Shown: in pieces, positions 12,427 to 21,873 of the stretch | How the letters are laid out: every line of letters begins with the position of its first letter | Position numbering within the stretch: position 1 is the stretch's first letter | DNA from: Cryptomeria japonica | Lineage: Eukaryota; Streptophyta; Pinopsida; Cupressales; Cupressaceae | DNA length: 64,000 bases | Direction of reading: 5' to 3' | Assembly: GCF_030272615.1 (NCBI RefSeq) | Contig: NC_081405.1 | Coordinates: 576,958,752-577,022,751 of the forward strand | The notes under the pieces: generated by a model | What the model saw: only the letters and a program-made list of their open reading frames with translations | Told to the model about the DNA's origin: nothing | Databases searched by the model: none | Translations under genes and position numbers: made by a program

Positions 12427-12476
12427 TATAATGGGTTTCAAGGCCCCATCAAAACCTGTTTTCCCATATTAAAAAA
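12427..12476 (+). repeat. Shared 3'-end motif (GGGTTTCAAGGCCCC type)
   Basis: TGGGTTTCAAGGCCCC, then AAAACC and an A-rich run, follows the coiled-coil pseudogene. The same dyad-like design (GGTTT...AACC, then A/T-rich) is found inverted at 5190, 7094, 7122 and, weaker, at 12565. This suggests a common retroposon terminus. Confidence 0.4.
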
Positions 12477-13194
12477 CTAACACTTTTTTGGTATTAATAT
12501 TCAACTCAAAAGAAAGAATATTACTGCTATTTTTTATATGCATATGCTTTTGATTAAGATAAGTAATATTTTGAAAGGGTCAAATACTTGAACCATAAAA
12601 AGGATACAACAAGAAACCTAACGAAACACAAACAAATAGCCAACCTATTGGTTTAAGAAGTGTTCCAAATCAATTTTCTTTTTCAAAATGACAAAATTGT
12701 TTTCCCGGGAATATTCACAATAGCATTTACATCTCCACCTGCAAACCTCAAACTTTTGAGAGAGGCATTGAAGGATAATATACATATGTTATACCAATGT
12801 TATTTAATTACCAAAAACAACTGATGCCATAAAATGGCAAACCAATAGTTTCATAGTACTTCAACTTCGATTAAAACACTAAATCAGTACTTCAAATGGA
12901 TTATTTGTCGTTAAAAAATCTTAGAGAGAGACTAGAGAAAAGAGTTCACAAGAACGATAGCAATAATGATAACCATTGTCCATAAGAATCCCAAATGTAA
13001 TGCCTTCCATTGTTTGTTTACATATTTTAAAAATGAATGGTTAATTGAAGAAAAATAGTGAGGTCAATTTTTACATTACTTCTATTATAATATTCTTGTT
13101 TTCTTAATCATAATTTATTATTTGATTACCATAAACGTGATTCTATGGGTCTGTACTATCACAGAACACTACAATTATAAATTATTTATTTATT
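12477..13194. other. Intergenic, probable repeat fragment
   Basis: No gene was seen. A weak inverted copy of the retroposon-like end motif (TTTTGAAAGGGTC...GAACC) lies near 12570-12595. The portion from about 13100 is the 3' flank of the minus-strand repeat-protein gene and is alignable with 31170-31240. Confidence 0.4.
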
Positions 13195-13339
13195 TTATAG
13201 GTATTCTCTCCGTGGTTGCAGTATACGAGATCCTCTCCTTTGCACTAAGCCTTGCTCCACCCCTTCCACACCTACGAAATTCAGGTGGTTCGCATGATCT
13301 TCGAGTATTTGCATTAGGACAACTCCTGTTAACATATAT
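13195..13339 (-). pseudogene. Fifth, degenerate 49-aa repeat downstream of the gene
   Basis: Translation continued past the TAA at 13340-13342 gives a further repeat unit (IYVNRSCPNANTRRSC, then RLSAKERI) before the frame is lost. In the other units the stop position is an AAA Lys codon (TYK-IYV), so a single A-to-T change could have truncated a longer protein. Confidence 0.65.
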
Positions 13340-14317
13340 TTAATAGGTATCCTTTGTGTGCTTGTAGTGACAGGAGATCCTCTTCTTCGCACTAAGCCTT
13401 GATCGACCTCTTCTACGCCTACGAGATTCAGACGGTACATATGATCTTCTAGTTTTTGCATTAGGATAACTGCTGCTAATATATATTTTATAGGTATCAT
13501 CTCTGTGGTTGCAGTGACAGTAGATACTCTTCTGTGCACCAAGCCTTGATCCATCTCTTCTACACCTACAAGATTGAGGTTCTACGCATGATCTTCGATT
13601 TTTTTCATTAGGACGACTTCTGTTAACATATAGTTTATAGGTATCCCCTCTGTGGTTGCAGTCATGGGGGATCCTTTTCTTTGCGCTAATCCTTGAGTCA
13701 CCACTTCTACGCCTATGAGATTGAGGTGGTATGCATGATCTTGGAGATTTTTCATTAGGATAGCTCGTGTCAACATAAATTTTATATGTATCATTTCGGT
13801 AGTTGCAGTGAGAAGAGATCTTCTTCTTAGGATTATGCCTTGATCCACCTCTTCTATGCCTACGAGTTTGACGTCGTACGCATGATCTTGGAGTTTTTCC
13901 AGTAGAACAACTCCTGTTAACATATTGATCATCTGGATCTTCAAATTCATTATCACAACGTTTTGGCAACTCAAATTCTTCCCTATTAACATAGCCAACC
14001 GAAACTGACGACCTTGGAAATCTCGGCGCAAATTGTGACTGTTGCCGTTCGCCTAATAAAACACGTAAATCGTCCAAGTTGTCGCAGATGTTTTCTAATG
14101 GTTCATTAAAAGTACTCTTTGCACGGGTAGATATGTAGGCATTTTCGAATAAGTAGTTACGTAAACTGTGATATTCAGTTTCTAGTTTACCTGACTCTTC
14201 TTTTAAGGCAAGCACACGGTCGCTAAGATCATCCAAACACTGGTGAAATGATTGTAAAATGTTCTCCTCTTCTCGCTGCCTCTGCTCCATTTCATATAAA
14301 ATCTGCTCATCGGCCAT
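13340..14317 (-). CDS. Unrecognised protein with four 49-aa Arg/Cys/His-rich repeats (paralog 1)
   Basis: An open frame of 325 residues from an ATG at 14317 (MADEQILYEMEQRQREEENI). I chose this start because the same MADEQ start, preceded by related non-coding sequence, occurs in the copy at 30423. Residues 1-95 are charged and helical, probably coiled coil. A linker with FELPKRCDNEFEDPDDQ follows. From about residue 130 come four tandem 49-residue units (147-bp period) with the pattern RSC-x-P-x5-RRRR-x2-SR-x3-KKRI-x2-HCNHR-x-DTYKIYVN-x-S-x-PN-x-K. Cys and His are spaced as if metal could bind, but this is not a known finger. The very high Arg/Lys content suggests a nucleic-acid-binding or nuclear role (inference). 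A splice acceptor-like TTCTATTTAG lies upstream near 14483, at the same place as in the paralog, so an upstream exon is possible. I recognise no family. Confidence 0.55.
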   Translation of the reverse strand: MADEQILYEMEQRQREEENILQSFHQCLDDLSDRVLALKEESGKLETEYHSLRNYLFENAYISTRAKSTFNEPLENICDNLDDLRVLLGERQQSQFAPRFPRSSVSVGYVNREEFELPKRCDNEFEDPDDQYVNRSCSTGKTPRSCVRRQTRRHRRGGSRHNPKKKISSHCNYRNDTYKIYVDTSYPNEKSPRSCIPPQSHRRRSGDSRISAKKRIPHDCNHRGDTYKLYVNRSRPNEKNRRSCVEPQSCRCRRDGSRLGAQKSIYCHCNHRDDTYKIYISSSYPNAKTRRSYVPSESRRRRRGRSRLSAKKRISCHYKHTKDTY

Positions 14318-14561
14318 GTTTTGGCTTTGCGTCAATACTTGTACAGCGATGATACAAGTTCTAGTTCTAATTGGTATGATAATTCTGGACTTTCTACCCT
14401 CTTTATCTATCTCTCGAAGGGGTTATTGGAGATTGAAGAGGTATATTATGCGTGCCGCTTCAACTTTTGGATTATTAAGGGAACTAAATAGAACCAAAAA
14501 TAACGAAAATAATGGTAAGCGTGGCTGCTACTTAGTATACATAATAACAATAATTACTTAG
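14318..14561 (-). promoter_or_regulatory. Conserved 5' flank of the repeat-protein gene
   Basis: Read on the minus strand, this segment aligns with 30180-30422 upstream of the second copy: AATAATCCAAAAGTTGAA, TTAGAACTAGA, ATCATC/GCTGTACAAGTATTGA. Both copies carry a pyrimidine-rich run ending in TAG just upstream of AATAATCC, consistent with a 3' splice site of a leader intron. Conservation outside the ORF shows that the duplicated unit is a gene segment, not just a repeat. Confidence 0.5.
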
Positions 14562-14995
14562 TATACCAGAGAATGTCTTTATTCACAGTTACCCGATACA
14601 TCAAATACAACATATACACTCATTGAAGAGACTGGGAGAAGAAGAAAGGAATAGTCACAACTGTTAGAGTTCACATCATCAACAATCTCCCACTTGAAAT
14701 CCAACCCATACAACTACGAACAATGATATCCCTTGCATTTTTATGCTTAATCTCACATTGTGAGCCCTATACTAGAGGATTTTAACTTCTCACTAATCTA
14801 TTAACGAACACTTTGAATTAATCTTCTCCGAGTTAAATCTGAATTAATAAAACTTAATAACTAAATATCATCAACAAAACACTGCTTGTATGTAAACTCA
14901 TGCCCTCTGAATATACATTTTTTATGTATGTGACAATCCAAACTTTTATCCTCTTTGCTAAATTTAGAAAAACACTTATCTTCATCCTACCCCAA
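14562..14995 (-). mobile_element. Probable fragment of a Copia 3' end
   Basis: On the minus strand CAAGTGGGAGATTG at about 14683-14697, followed by TTGATGATGTGAAC, looks like the polypurine tract and LTR start of plant Copia elements. The direct repeat TATACTAAGTA (near 14522 and 14560) may be an insertion scar. No coding sequence survives. To the right, up to 14995, is AT-rich sequence with no call. Confidence 0.35.
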
Positions 14996-15207
14996 ATCTA
15001 CACCTCCCATGTAACTTCCAATATTTGTTACTAGGACATCTTTAGAGTGTTTAGGAACTTCTGTTTGAATATCGACAACCTCAAGATGAATTTTATATTC
15101 ATATACAACTTTGCCTTGACAGAGCCTCAAGAAAAGCCTTTGAATTTCAAGTATAAGTATAACATATGGTATATTGTATTGTTTTATAGAAGGGCAGGCC
15201 TACGGTA
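14996..15207 (-). pseudogene. PPR pseudogene, 3' part (left of the Copia insertion)
   Basis: Continuing the minus-strand frame across the Copia insertion (one target copy counted) gives TMAQNVP, a stop, then a stretch with LFLRLCQGKVVYEYKIHLEV and KDVLVTNIGSYMGG. This fits the plant PLS-type PPR pattern (LFxxM, GKxVHxxI, DVLVxNALVDMYxKCG). It matches the right-hand piece at 26113-26330 in strand and frame. The unit is dead, carrying stops in both parts. Confidence 0.6.
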
Positions 15208-15212
15208 CATTC
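15208..15212. other. Copia target site duplication, left (CATTC)
   Basis: CATTC here matches CATTC at 26113-26117 directly after the 3' LTR. Removing the element and one copy restores the PPR reading frame, which supports the assignment. Confidence 0.65.
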
Positions 15213-15508
15213 TATTAGAAAAATGATTTTTTTCATCATGCAGTTAATTTCTCCCACCATGTAGTCGGTCAAAAACTGAATTGCACGATAGTTAGATTCT
15301 CATGCATACTTAGCATGCAATAGTTTTTTGTTTTACACATGTAATAAAGTGGTCGTCAGTTTTGTATCCATGCATGCATGCATTCTAGAGCAGTTAGTTA
15401 CCACCATAAAAGCTATCAAGGTAGATAATTTAGTTTACATATTTTGTATTTAATTATTTCTCCATGTAGCTGAGACTTTTGCATGTATAGTTTCCACCAT
15501 AAAACTAT
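15213..15508 (+). repeat. Copia 5' LTR, left half
   Basis: Aligns with the first ~320 bp of the 3' LTR from 25591 (TATTAGAAAAATGATTTT here against TGTAAGAAGACTGAGTTT there, so the leading TG has become TA). The copy ends at about 15508, where the T-rich tail of the LINE begins. The LTR carries a run of CATGCA words (15369-15382, plus single ones near 15301 and 15313), a motif known in plants as the RY element bound by B3-domain factors. Confidence 0.8.
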
Positions 15509-15525
15509 TTTTTTAATTTTTTATC
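15509..15525 (-). other. Poly(A) tail of the inserted LINE
   Basis: The run TTTTTTTAATTTTTT on the plus strand is the poly(A) tail of the minus-strand LINE and abuts the Copia LTR sequence. It defines the 3' insertion junction. Confidence 0.7.
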
Positions 15526-16462
15526 AACAATTGCTATCAAGATGGGGATAGTGCCCTATATTAAACCAAAATGAGACATACATATTGTCATATATATAAC
15601 CTCCACATTTATCAAATCTATTTCTAGTACCTATTACATAAGCCTAAGCATGGTAGCCACCCGCATGCCTATGGTTGCCACCTTGTCCACATTTCCTTCT
15701 GACAACCAACCTTCTTCCTGGAGCATCATCCTTCTGAAGGGTTCCATATCTGCATTCTTGACACCAACTCTGAACACCTCCCAAGCCTCCACCATGAACT
15801 CCTCCTTCTTCATTTTGATTGCTTCAGCAGTAAGCCCGACTTCATCTTGGGGATCTAAACACTCCTTGTCTGAAGAAATACCAATGGGTTGAAGTACAGC
15901 CTGAGGATACTGGCCCATTCCTCCTCCACTTCTAGCACCGCTCCTCCTACAACTTCAATATCTTCTTCCCGAACGAAGCCCTCTAACTTTTCCACACAGG
16001 CTTCCTTTGAGGGTAAAACATCCACCAATAGACACAGGATAATCTCATATATGAAGCCGTCGCACCAATGCCTATCTTCACTAAATGCATCATCTAGAAT
16101 TCCCTGGATCGCAAATTAACCTTCAATATCTATGTCAAATAGCCATTCGCATTGAGCTCCCAGAGTCTCCTCGTGGCAAAGGCAACTTAATCTGAACCTG
16201 TGAACCATCTTACTTATGCAAAGTGTTTTGATCCTGGCTATCCACTCTAATTTATAACGACCAACTGGTTCTAGAACCCTCTTGGCCATTCTAAATCATT
16301 TTGTTGTTTATTCGCGGGCTATCAAGAAACATCGAGGGTACTTCTACCTTCCCTCATGAACCTCTGGATAAGAGTGTACCTTCTCTTATCCTCATAAGCC
16401 AATCCACCTTCTGATCAGCCAATTCCTGACTTAGGGATGTGGGTTGCGTCCTCTTGCAATCT
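15526..16462 (-). pseudogene. LINE ORF2 C-terminal extension and 3' UTR
   Basis: Downstream of the RNase H domain the minus strand carries interrupted frames. The longest is 15634-15918 (94 codons, with KKEEFMVEAWEVFRVGVKN). This may be a non-catalytic C-terminal extension of ORF2 or 3' UTR; I recognise no domain. It ends at the poly(A) tail. Confidence 0.45.
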
Positions 16463-17150
16463 CTATAGGATATCACTATTGACTGCATTTGCAGTAGATA
16501 AGATGGTTGGCAAAAGAATGTCTAACCCATGATTAGCTAAGAGGTCCGCAACTTGGTTGCCTTCCCGGTATGTATCCTGTATCTGGTAATCCTCTAATTT
16601 TAGAAGGTTGTCATAAATTCTTGGGATCCAAGAATCCAACCTCCAATTCAAAAAGTGCTTATTAATGATTCCATTGATAACCACTTTTGAGTCTCCTTCT
16701 ATCACCACTTTATTCAATCCGTTAGCAGTTGCCCATTTGAGTCCTTCCTCTAGAGCTGTAATTTCTACTATATTGTTGGATACAAATCCTGCTTGTCCAC
16801 TTACCGCACCTATAAATTCGCCTTTCTCGTATCTAATAATCGCTCCATAGCCTGATAGACCTAGATTTCCTTTGCTAGCCCCATCAAAGTTCATCTTTTT
16901 CCAACCACTAGGGGGCATTCCACTTAACCCTTTTTCGACCTATAGTCTTAATTCCTTGGATATGACTGCTAATTTGTTTCAATTTCCACACCTGCTCCAT
17001 TTTCCTATCCCACTTTGAGTAATATTTATATTTACTTTCGCTTATCTTGCCATTAATTATTTCTTCGATGGCCCCTTGAATTTTATTGATAAGGATGTTA
17101 ACCTCATTCTCTTTTTCCCTAAAAATCCTTATGCTTCTCTCCTTCCACAC
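16463..17150 (-). pseudogene. LINE ORF2: RNase H domain
   Basis: Minus frame 16463-16918 (151 codons) is a plant RNase H1-like domain with NFDGASKGNLG (first Asp), ALEEGLKWA (Glu), IEGDSK (second Asp) and REGNQVADLLANHG (third Asp). All four catalytic acids look present. The preceding frame 16908-17150 contains WKERSIRIF and the usual linker between zf-RVT and RNase H. RNase H degrades the RNA strand during reverse transcription in plant L1 elements. A frame break separates the two frames. Confidence 0.85.
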
Positions 17151-17378
17151 ATGCTACACCATCAAAGAAGGAGACGTAATCCACAAGCTACCCCATTTAG
17201 AAGATCTACCTCCTATCGGCCAAGCCTGAATGAATTCCTTGAATGAGTCATTATAAACCATTTAATTCTGAAGTTGCATCTGCAACCAGTCCCAACACTT
17301 TCTAGAAAAAGAGCAATTGTACAATAAATTATTCACTATTTCTTCCTCCATTTTGCAGAGACGACATCTATTGGGCCC

Positions 17379-17600
17379 CTAGATCCCAATTAACTTCAAT
17401 CTATCACTAGTAAGAATTTTCCCATGTAGAGAAATCCAAAGAAAGGCCCCCGCCTTAGGTAATACCCACTTGTCCCAACATAAGGCAGTCAGCCAGTCCC
17501 CATCTTTTAGCCTCCTTCTCTGCAATTCGTATCCCAAGTTGACCTTATAACTTCCTGATTTGGATGCATTCCAGATAAGTGTGTCTTTTTCGAATGTCAA
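17379..17600 (-). pseudogene. LINE ORF2: zf-RVT region
   Basis: A 73-codon frame with LIWNASKSGSYKVNLGY, CWDKWVLPKAGAFLWISLHG and KILTSDRLKLIGI. This is the conserved stretch before the zinc-binding motif of plant L1 ORF2 (zf-RVT). The zinc-binding portion proper (17160-17379, with C-to-H words such as CRLCKMEEE in the minus translation) is out of frame. Confidence 0.8.
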
Positions 17601-17793
17601 ATAGATGATTTTGCTTCAGAGAATATCATTTATCTTCTCACTATTTGCAATCTGAACATTATCAAATGCCTTCCATCTAATTGGGGAATTTGCACAACAC
17701 CCTTCTTGGTAATAGTCTGCCACCTGTTCACCCATAGAAGCTTCCATCTCATTTATCCAATCTAAATCATCAATTTCATCAACTAGAGCTTTA

Positions 17794-19859
17794 TCACCAT
17801 TCCATGAATCCCTTGTTGGGACTATTGTACATCTTCCAAGCCATCTTTGCCCCTAGCACCAAATTCTGCAAGTTCATCTTCCTTAGACCCGCTCCACCTT
17901 TCGTTTTGAGCATCCAGAATGTTTCCCAATTTAATAACTGGATCTTTTTTCCATCCTTCGCCTCTTCCCAGATGAAACTTTTTAATAGGCCATCCATTGG
18001 CGATAATGCCTTTTGAGGAGCCCTGTAGCATGACAAATAATAAATAGGGATGGCTGAAAGCACTGACTTGGTCATCTGTATCCGCCTCGCCTGCGAAAGC
18101 CACTTATTCTTCCATAGGGTTGTTTTGGCTCTGCATTTATTAACAACTTCTTCCCATAGCCTAAAGTCTACTTTGCCTGCAAATAGGGAACTCCAAGGTA
18201 ATGGATCGGGAATGCAGCTTGGCCGAATTGCAGTACTCTGACTATTTTCTCCTATGTTTTCTTACTAGAATTTAGAAAGTAAATATGGGACTTTTGTTTG
18301 TTCATGCTTTTCCTTGATTCCTTTTCGTAAGCTTCCAATATGCTACTGATGACTAGAGCTTCTCTTTCTAATGCATAGCCAAAGAGAATGGTATCATCTA
18401 CAAATTGAGAATGGGACACTGGACTCAATCTTTCACTGATTGAAAACCCTTTCCAAAGACCTTGATCCACTTTATTTTTTATCTGCTTGCCTAACACTTC
18501 TACCATCAGAACAAACAGGAAGGGCGACAAAGGATCTCCTTGTCATATCCCGTTAGAACCTTTGAAGAAACCACATGCAGAGCCGTTAACCAAAATTGAG
18601 AAGGAAATAGTTGAAATACATTGGACTATACATCTTATCCATTTATCATCAAAACCAAACTTCTTCAATACCTCTATTAAGAAACTCCACTTGACCTGAT
18701 CGTAGGCCTTGGAAACATCAAGTTTAATGACCATACCTTGAAATTTAGAAGCATGCATCAAGTGGATGGTTTCAGCTACCATGATGATGCTATCTGTGAT
18801 TTTATGACCTGGGATGAAGCCGTGTTGTTCTGGTGAGATAATGTTTTTGAGAATTGATTTAAGTCTGTTGGTCATCGCCTTAGATATGATTTTATATAGG
18901 GAATTGCAGAGTGAAATTGGCCTAAAATCCATGATTGATAAATAGTCTTGTTTCTTCGGAATTAAAGCAATGTTCGTGTGATTGAAATCTTTGACGAACT
19001 TCCCCTGTTTTCTAAAATCTTCTAGAATACCGAGAATATCATTCCCCATGAATTCCCAGCATCTCTGATAAAATTCCACTATGAACCCATCTGGACCTGG
19101 TGCTTTGTTAGGATGTTGATCAAAGACCACCTTTCTAACTTCAACAAGTAAAAAGGGACAACATAAAGATCGGTTATCAGCCTTTGAAATTACTTTTGGG
19201 ATGATGTCTGCAAGAAATTGGGACTGTGGATTTTGAGCTATTGCATTCCCCAATAGATCTTTGAAAAAGCTTATCATTGTCTCCTCTATGGCTTCTGGGG
19301 AAGAGTGCAACTTACCTTCTAGATCAGTAATTCTAGAAATTTTGTTCTTGGATCTGAAGGATTTAATAGATGCGTGGAAAAATTTCGTTTTTGCATCTCC
19401 CTCTTTTATCCAGAGCTCCCTAGATTTATCACGCCAAAAAACCTCTTCTTTGTGAAGAATTTCTGCCAATTCCTGCTTGAGTGAGACTTCTCTATTGTAC
19501 ATGTCATTTGTCATCCCAACAGAGATGGTTATCCTATTAATTTGATTAAGTTCCTCCTCTATTCTATTTCTTTCTGCAAAGATATTCTTAAATGAATCTC
19601 TATTCCAAATTTTGATCTTTTCCTTTATAACTTTTAATCTTTTTACGAAACAAAAGCTCGGGGAGCCCCCAAAGATATTACTATCTTCCCACCATTCCTT
19701 AAGAAGTGATAAAAACTTAGGGTCTCTCCACCACATACTTAGGAATTTGAAGCTGCTTCTTTCTTTGTTAAATGTTTCACTCAATTTGAGTTCAACTGGA
19801 AAATGATCTGAGAGTGATATAGGAAGAATTAAAGCTTCTACCTGAAAGGACGACTTCAA
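17794..19859 (-). pseudogene. LINE ORF2: reverse transcriptase
   Basis: The 438-codon frame 18543-19859 begins in the last endonuclease segment (LSDHFPVELKL, with the catalytic SDH) and holds the RT fingers and palm: NKAPGPDGF, IALIPKKQDYLSIMDFRPIS, ISPEQHGFIPGHKITDSI, VIKLDVSKAYDQVKWSFL. An in-frame TGA (a CGA-to-TGA transition in the usual GIRQGDP motif) splits it from 18252-18530, which has QGDPLSPFLFVLMVEVL and the catalytic FVDDT (YADD in most relatives). The thumb region is at 17794-18075. The L1-clade order is clear. The copy cannot make a full protein. Confidence 0.9.
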
Positions 19860-20481
19860 CTAGGCTTCACCAATAAGATGCCTATCCAACCTTTCCGAAA
19901 TATGTGCAAATTTGGCTCTTTTGTTCATCCAGGTGAGATCCATTCTTAGGAACTACATCCATCAAATGATTTTTCATTACAAATTCTCTAAAATCTTCCA
20001 TTATCTTGTTTGACATTCTCAATCCTCCTTTTTTCTCATCCAGATCAAGCAAGGCATTGAAATCGCCAACCACTACTACCTTATTATTACAAATTTCCAT
20101 CATTTTTTTTGTGAGAGTTTGCCATGTCTCCTATTTTTCCAATGTTTTGATTGGACTATAGACATTAATTAGTGGAAAGTTCAATTCCTCCTTAAAGTTG
20201 AAGATAGAGAAAATCATCCAATGTTTTGCCTTTTCCAGCAAGGTTATTCTGACTTTTGCATGATTTCAAATGACTCCCAATCCACCAACGGCCCCTAAAG
20301 CTTCTTGAAAGATGCCTTCCTAAACTTTAAAATAACTAATGAAACTAGAAGGCTTTTCTTCATTGAACTTCATTTCGTGTAAGGCAATAATATCACTACT
20401 AATTCTAGCCAATGCTCTTTTTACCAAGCGTCTTTTGTCAGGGGTCGATAGGCCCCTGACATTCCACGTGGTGATTTTCAT
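19860..20481 (-). pseudogene. LINE ORF2: apurinic-type endonuclease
   Basis: ORF2 starts at the ATG at 20481 with MKITTWNVRGLSTPDKRRL, the usual start of plant L1 endonucleases, followed by SSDIIALHEMKFNEE (catalytic Glu) and VVVVGDFNALLDLDEK (GDFN motif). At least four in-frame stops interrupt it. It nicks the target DNA to prime reverse transcription. The start overlaps the ORF1 stop as ATGA (20478-20481). Confidence 0.85.
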
Positions 20482-21714
20482 ATTTTGCCAGGGGAAATTC
20501 CTTCTCCCCTAGCTTTTCTCATGAAATCAAAAACACTGACAATTCCTTTCTCCTTGGCACTTTCTTCTCTCTTTTGACGGTTACTTCTCCTTCCCCTGGA
20601 ACCTTTGCCCTTTCCCAGGAGTATGTTCGCCGATTGGCTAATGCATCTTGGATCAACATTTTCCAATGCATCCTCTTGATCACAATCTTCGACAAATTCT
20701 TTATCCAATTCAAATTCTGTATCTGATAGGCCTTTTCTCATATAAAATGTTTTCTGTGGTGAAAAGGCAACCCCTCCGTCCTCTGATCTTATCACTGCTT
20801 CTTTATAGGAACCCTCACCTACAACTTGAGAGATATTCTCTTCAATAGGCCTTTTCTTCGCCTTCAAATTTTTCTCTGCAATCTTTGCCGATGAATTTCC
20901 CACCTTTTCTTTATTTCTCATGGAATTTTCTACATTTACCTCAACCTCCAAATCCCCAACTATTTTCTCTATCTTTTTCCTCCATAGTTGCTCTGGGTTC
21001 CTAACAAGTTTCCTGGCCTTCCTAAAAAACTTTCTACAATCCTCTCTATCGTACGATTTGTTACCACATCTAGAACAAACTCTCCTTTCTTTTTTGATTT
21101 CTAGATGTTGTCTCCATATATCATTAGTAGTTTGTAAATAGATATATTCAGGAATTTTGTTAACTGCCGCAACTTTGATTTTAACCAATTTGCAAAGTTC
21201 TCCCTCATCATTGAAGTTGATTTCTAACACTGATCCTAATGTCCTACCTATCTTTCCCAAATAGGATTCTTCCCAATACTCTATTGGCAGATTATATATG
21301 TTTATCCATATTGGGTTTGAATACACTAACAGTGGGATTGGATTGAAGTTGGGCTTCCAAGGCTGTAAATATACCGCATGCTTATCTGCATACCATTTCT
21401 CTTGATTGAGAATGCGCTTTCTTTCCGCTGAATCTTCAAACAACACCAGAAAGAAACCCTTTGGGATAAATTTGATAACAACGCGGTTACCCCAACTCTC
21501 TGCCACCCATAATTTTATGTTTTTTCCAAGACCAATTAAGGCCAATGATTCTTGCGATTATAGCATGGTTATTCCACAGTTGACTGTCTTCATCAATTTT
21601 CTCCCTAAGATCCACCACCGTCTGCTCTTCCTCCAAATCTTGCCCTTTCTTTGGATTGCCTATGTTGCGTCCTGTTCCACCATTAATCTCCAACCATTTT
21701 TGTAGAGCCTTCAT
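20478..21714 (-). pseudogene. LINE ORF1: DUF4283/zinc-knuckle RNA-binding protein
   Basis: The start codon is at 21714 (MKALQKWLEINGGTG). A one-base frameshift near 21530 separates the first 60 residues from the 355-codon frame 20478-21545. The latter carries a DUF4283 domain (LWVAESWGNRVVIKF, RILNQEKWYADKHAVYLQPW, NPIWINIYNLPIEYW) and a knuckle reading CSRCGNKSYDREDC, in which the expected His is Tyr. A basic, low-complexity C-terminus follows. ORF1 proteins of plant L1s coat the element RNA. Only six bases separate the ATG from the insertion junction, so the 5' UTR with its promoter is missing. Confidence 0.85.
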
Positions 21715-21718
21715 CGCA

Positions 21719-21778
21719 CAATTGTAGCATGTTTGTTTTTAGTTTTATTTTTTGTTATATTTTTCATCTCTACCTTCA
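21719..21778 (+). repeat. Copia 5' LTR, right end
   Basis: TTGTAGCATGTTTGTTTTTA through CTCTACCTTCA matches the last 60 bp of the 3' LTR (26053-26112). About 145 bp of LTR (equivalent to 25909-26053) is missing between this piece and 15508. The LINE insertion was therefore accompanied by a target deletion, or a later deletion occurred. Confidence 0.8.
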
Positions 21779-21782
21779 AAAT

Positions 21783-21794
21783 TGGTATCAAACC
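21783..21794 (+). promoter_or_regulatory. Copia primer binding site (initiator tRNA-Met)
   Basis: TGGTATCAAACC lies four bases after the LTR end. It matches the usual TGGTATCAGAGC at 10 of 12 positions. Confidence 0.7.
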
Positions 21795-21873
21795 TAAGGC
21801 TAAATGTTTGTGCAAATCTAAGTTATTTTTTGGTTTAGAATTTTTCTGAGAAAGGAGATTGTTGTAGCGAGTC

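Noticed and set aside
18050-18241. Plus-strand short frames across the LINE (for example 17804-18016, 19261-19455, 20648-20848)
   Set aside because: They lie opposite well-recognised LINE ORF1/ORF2 domains on the minus strand and are antisense shadows.
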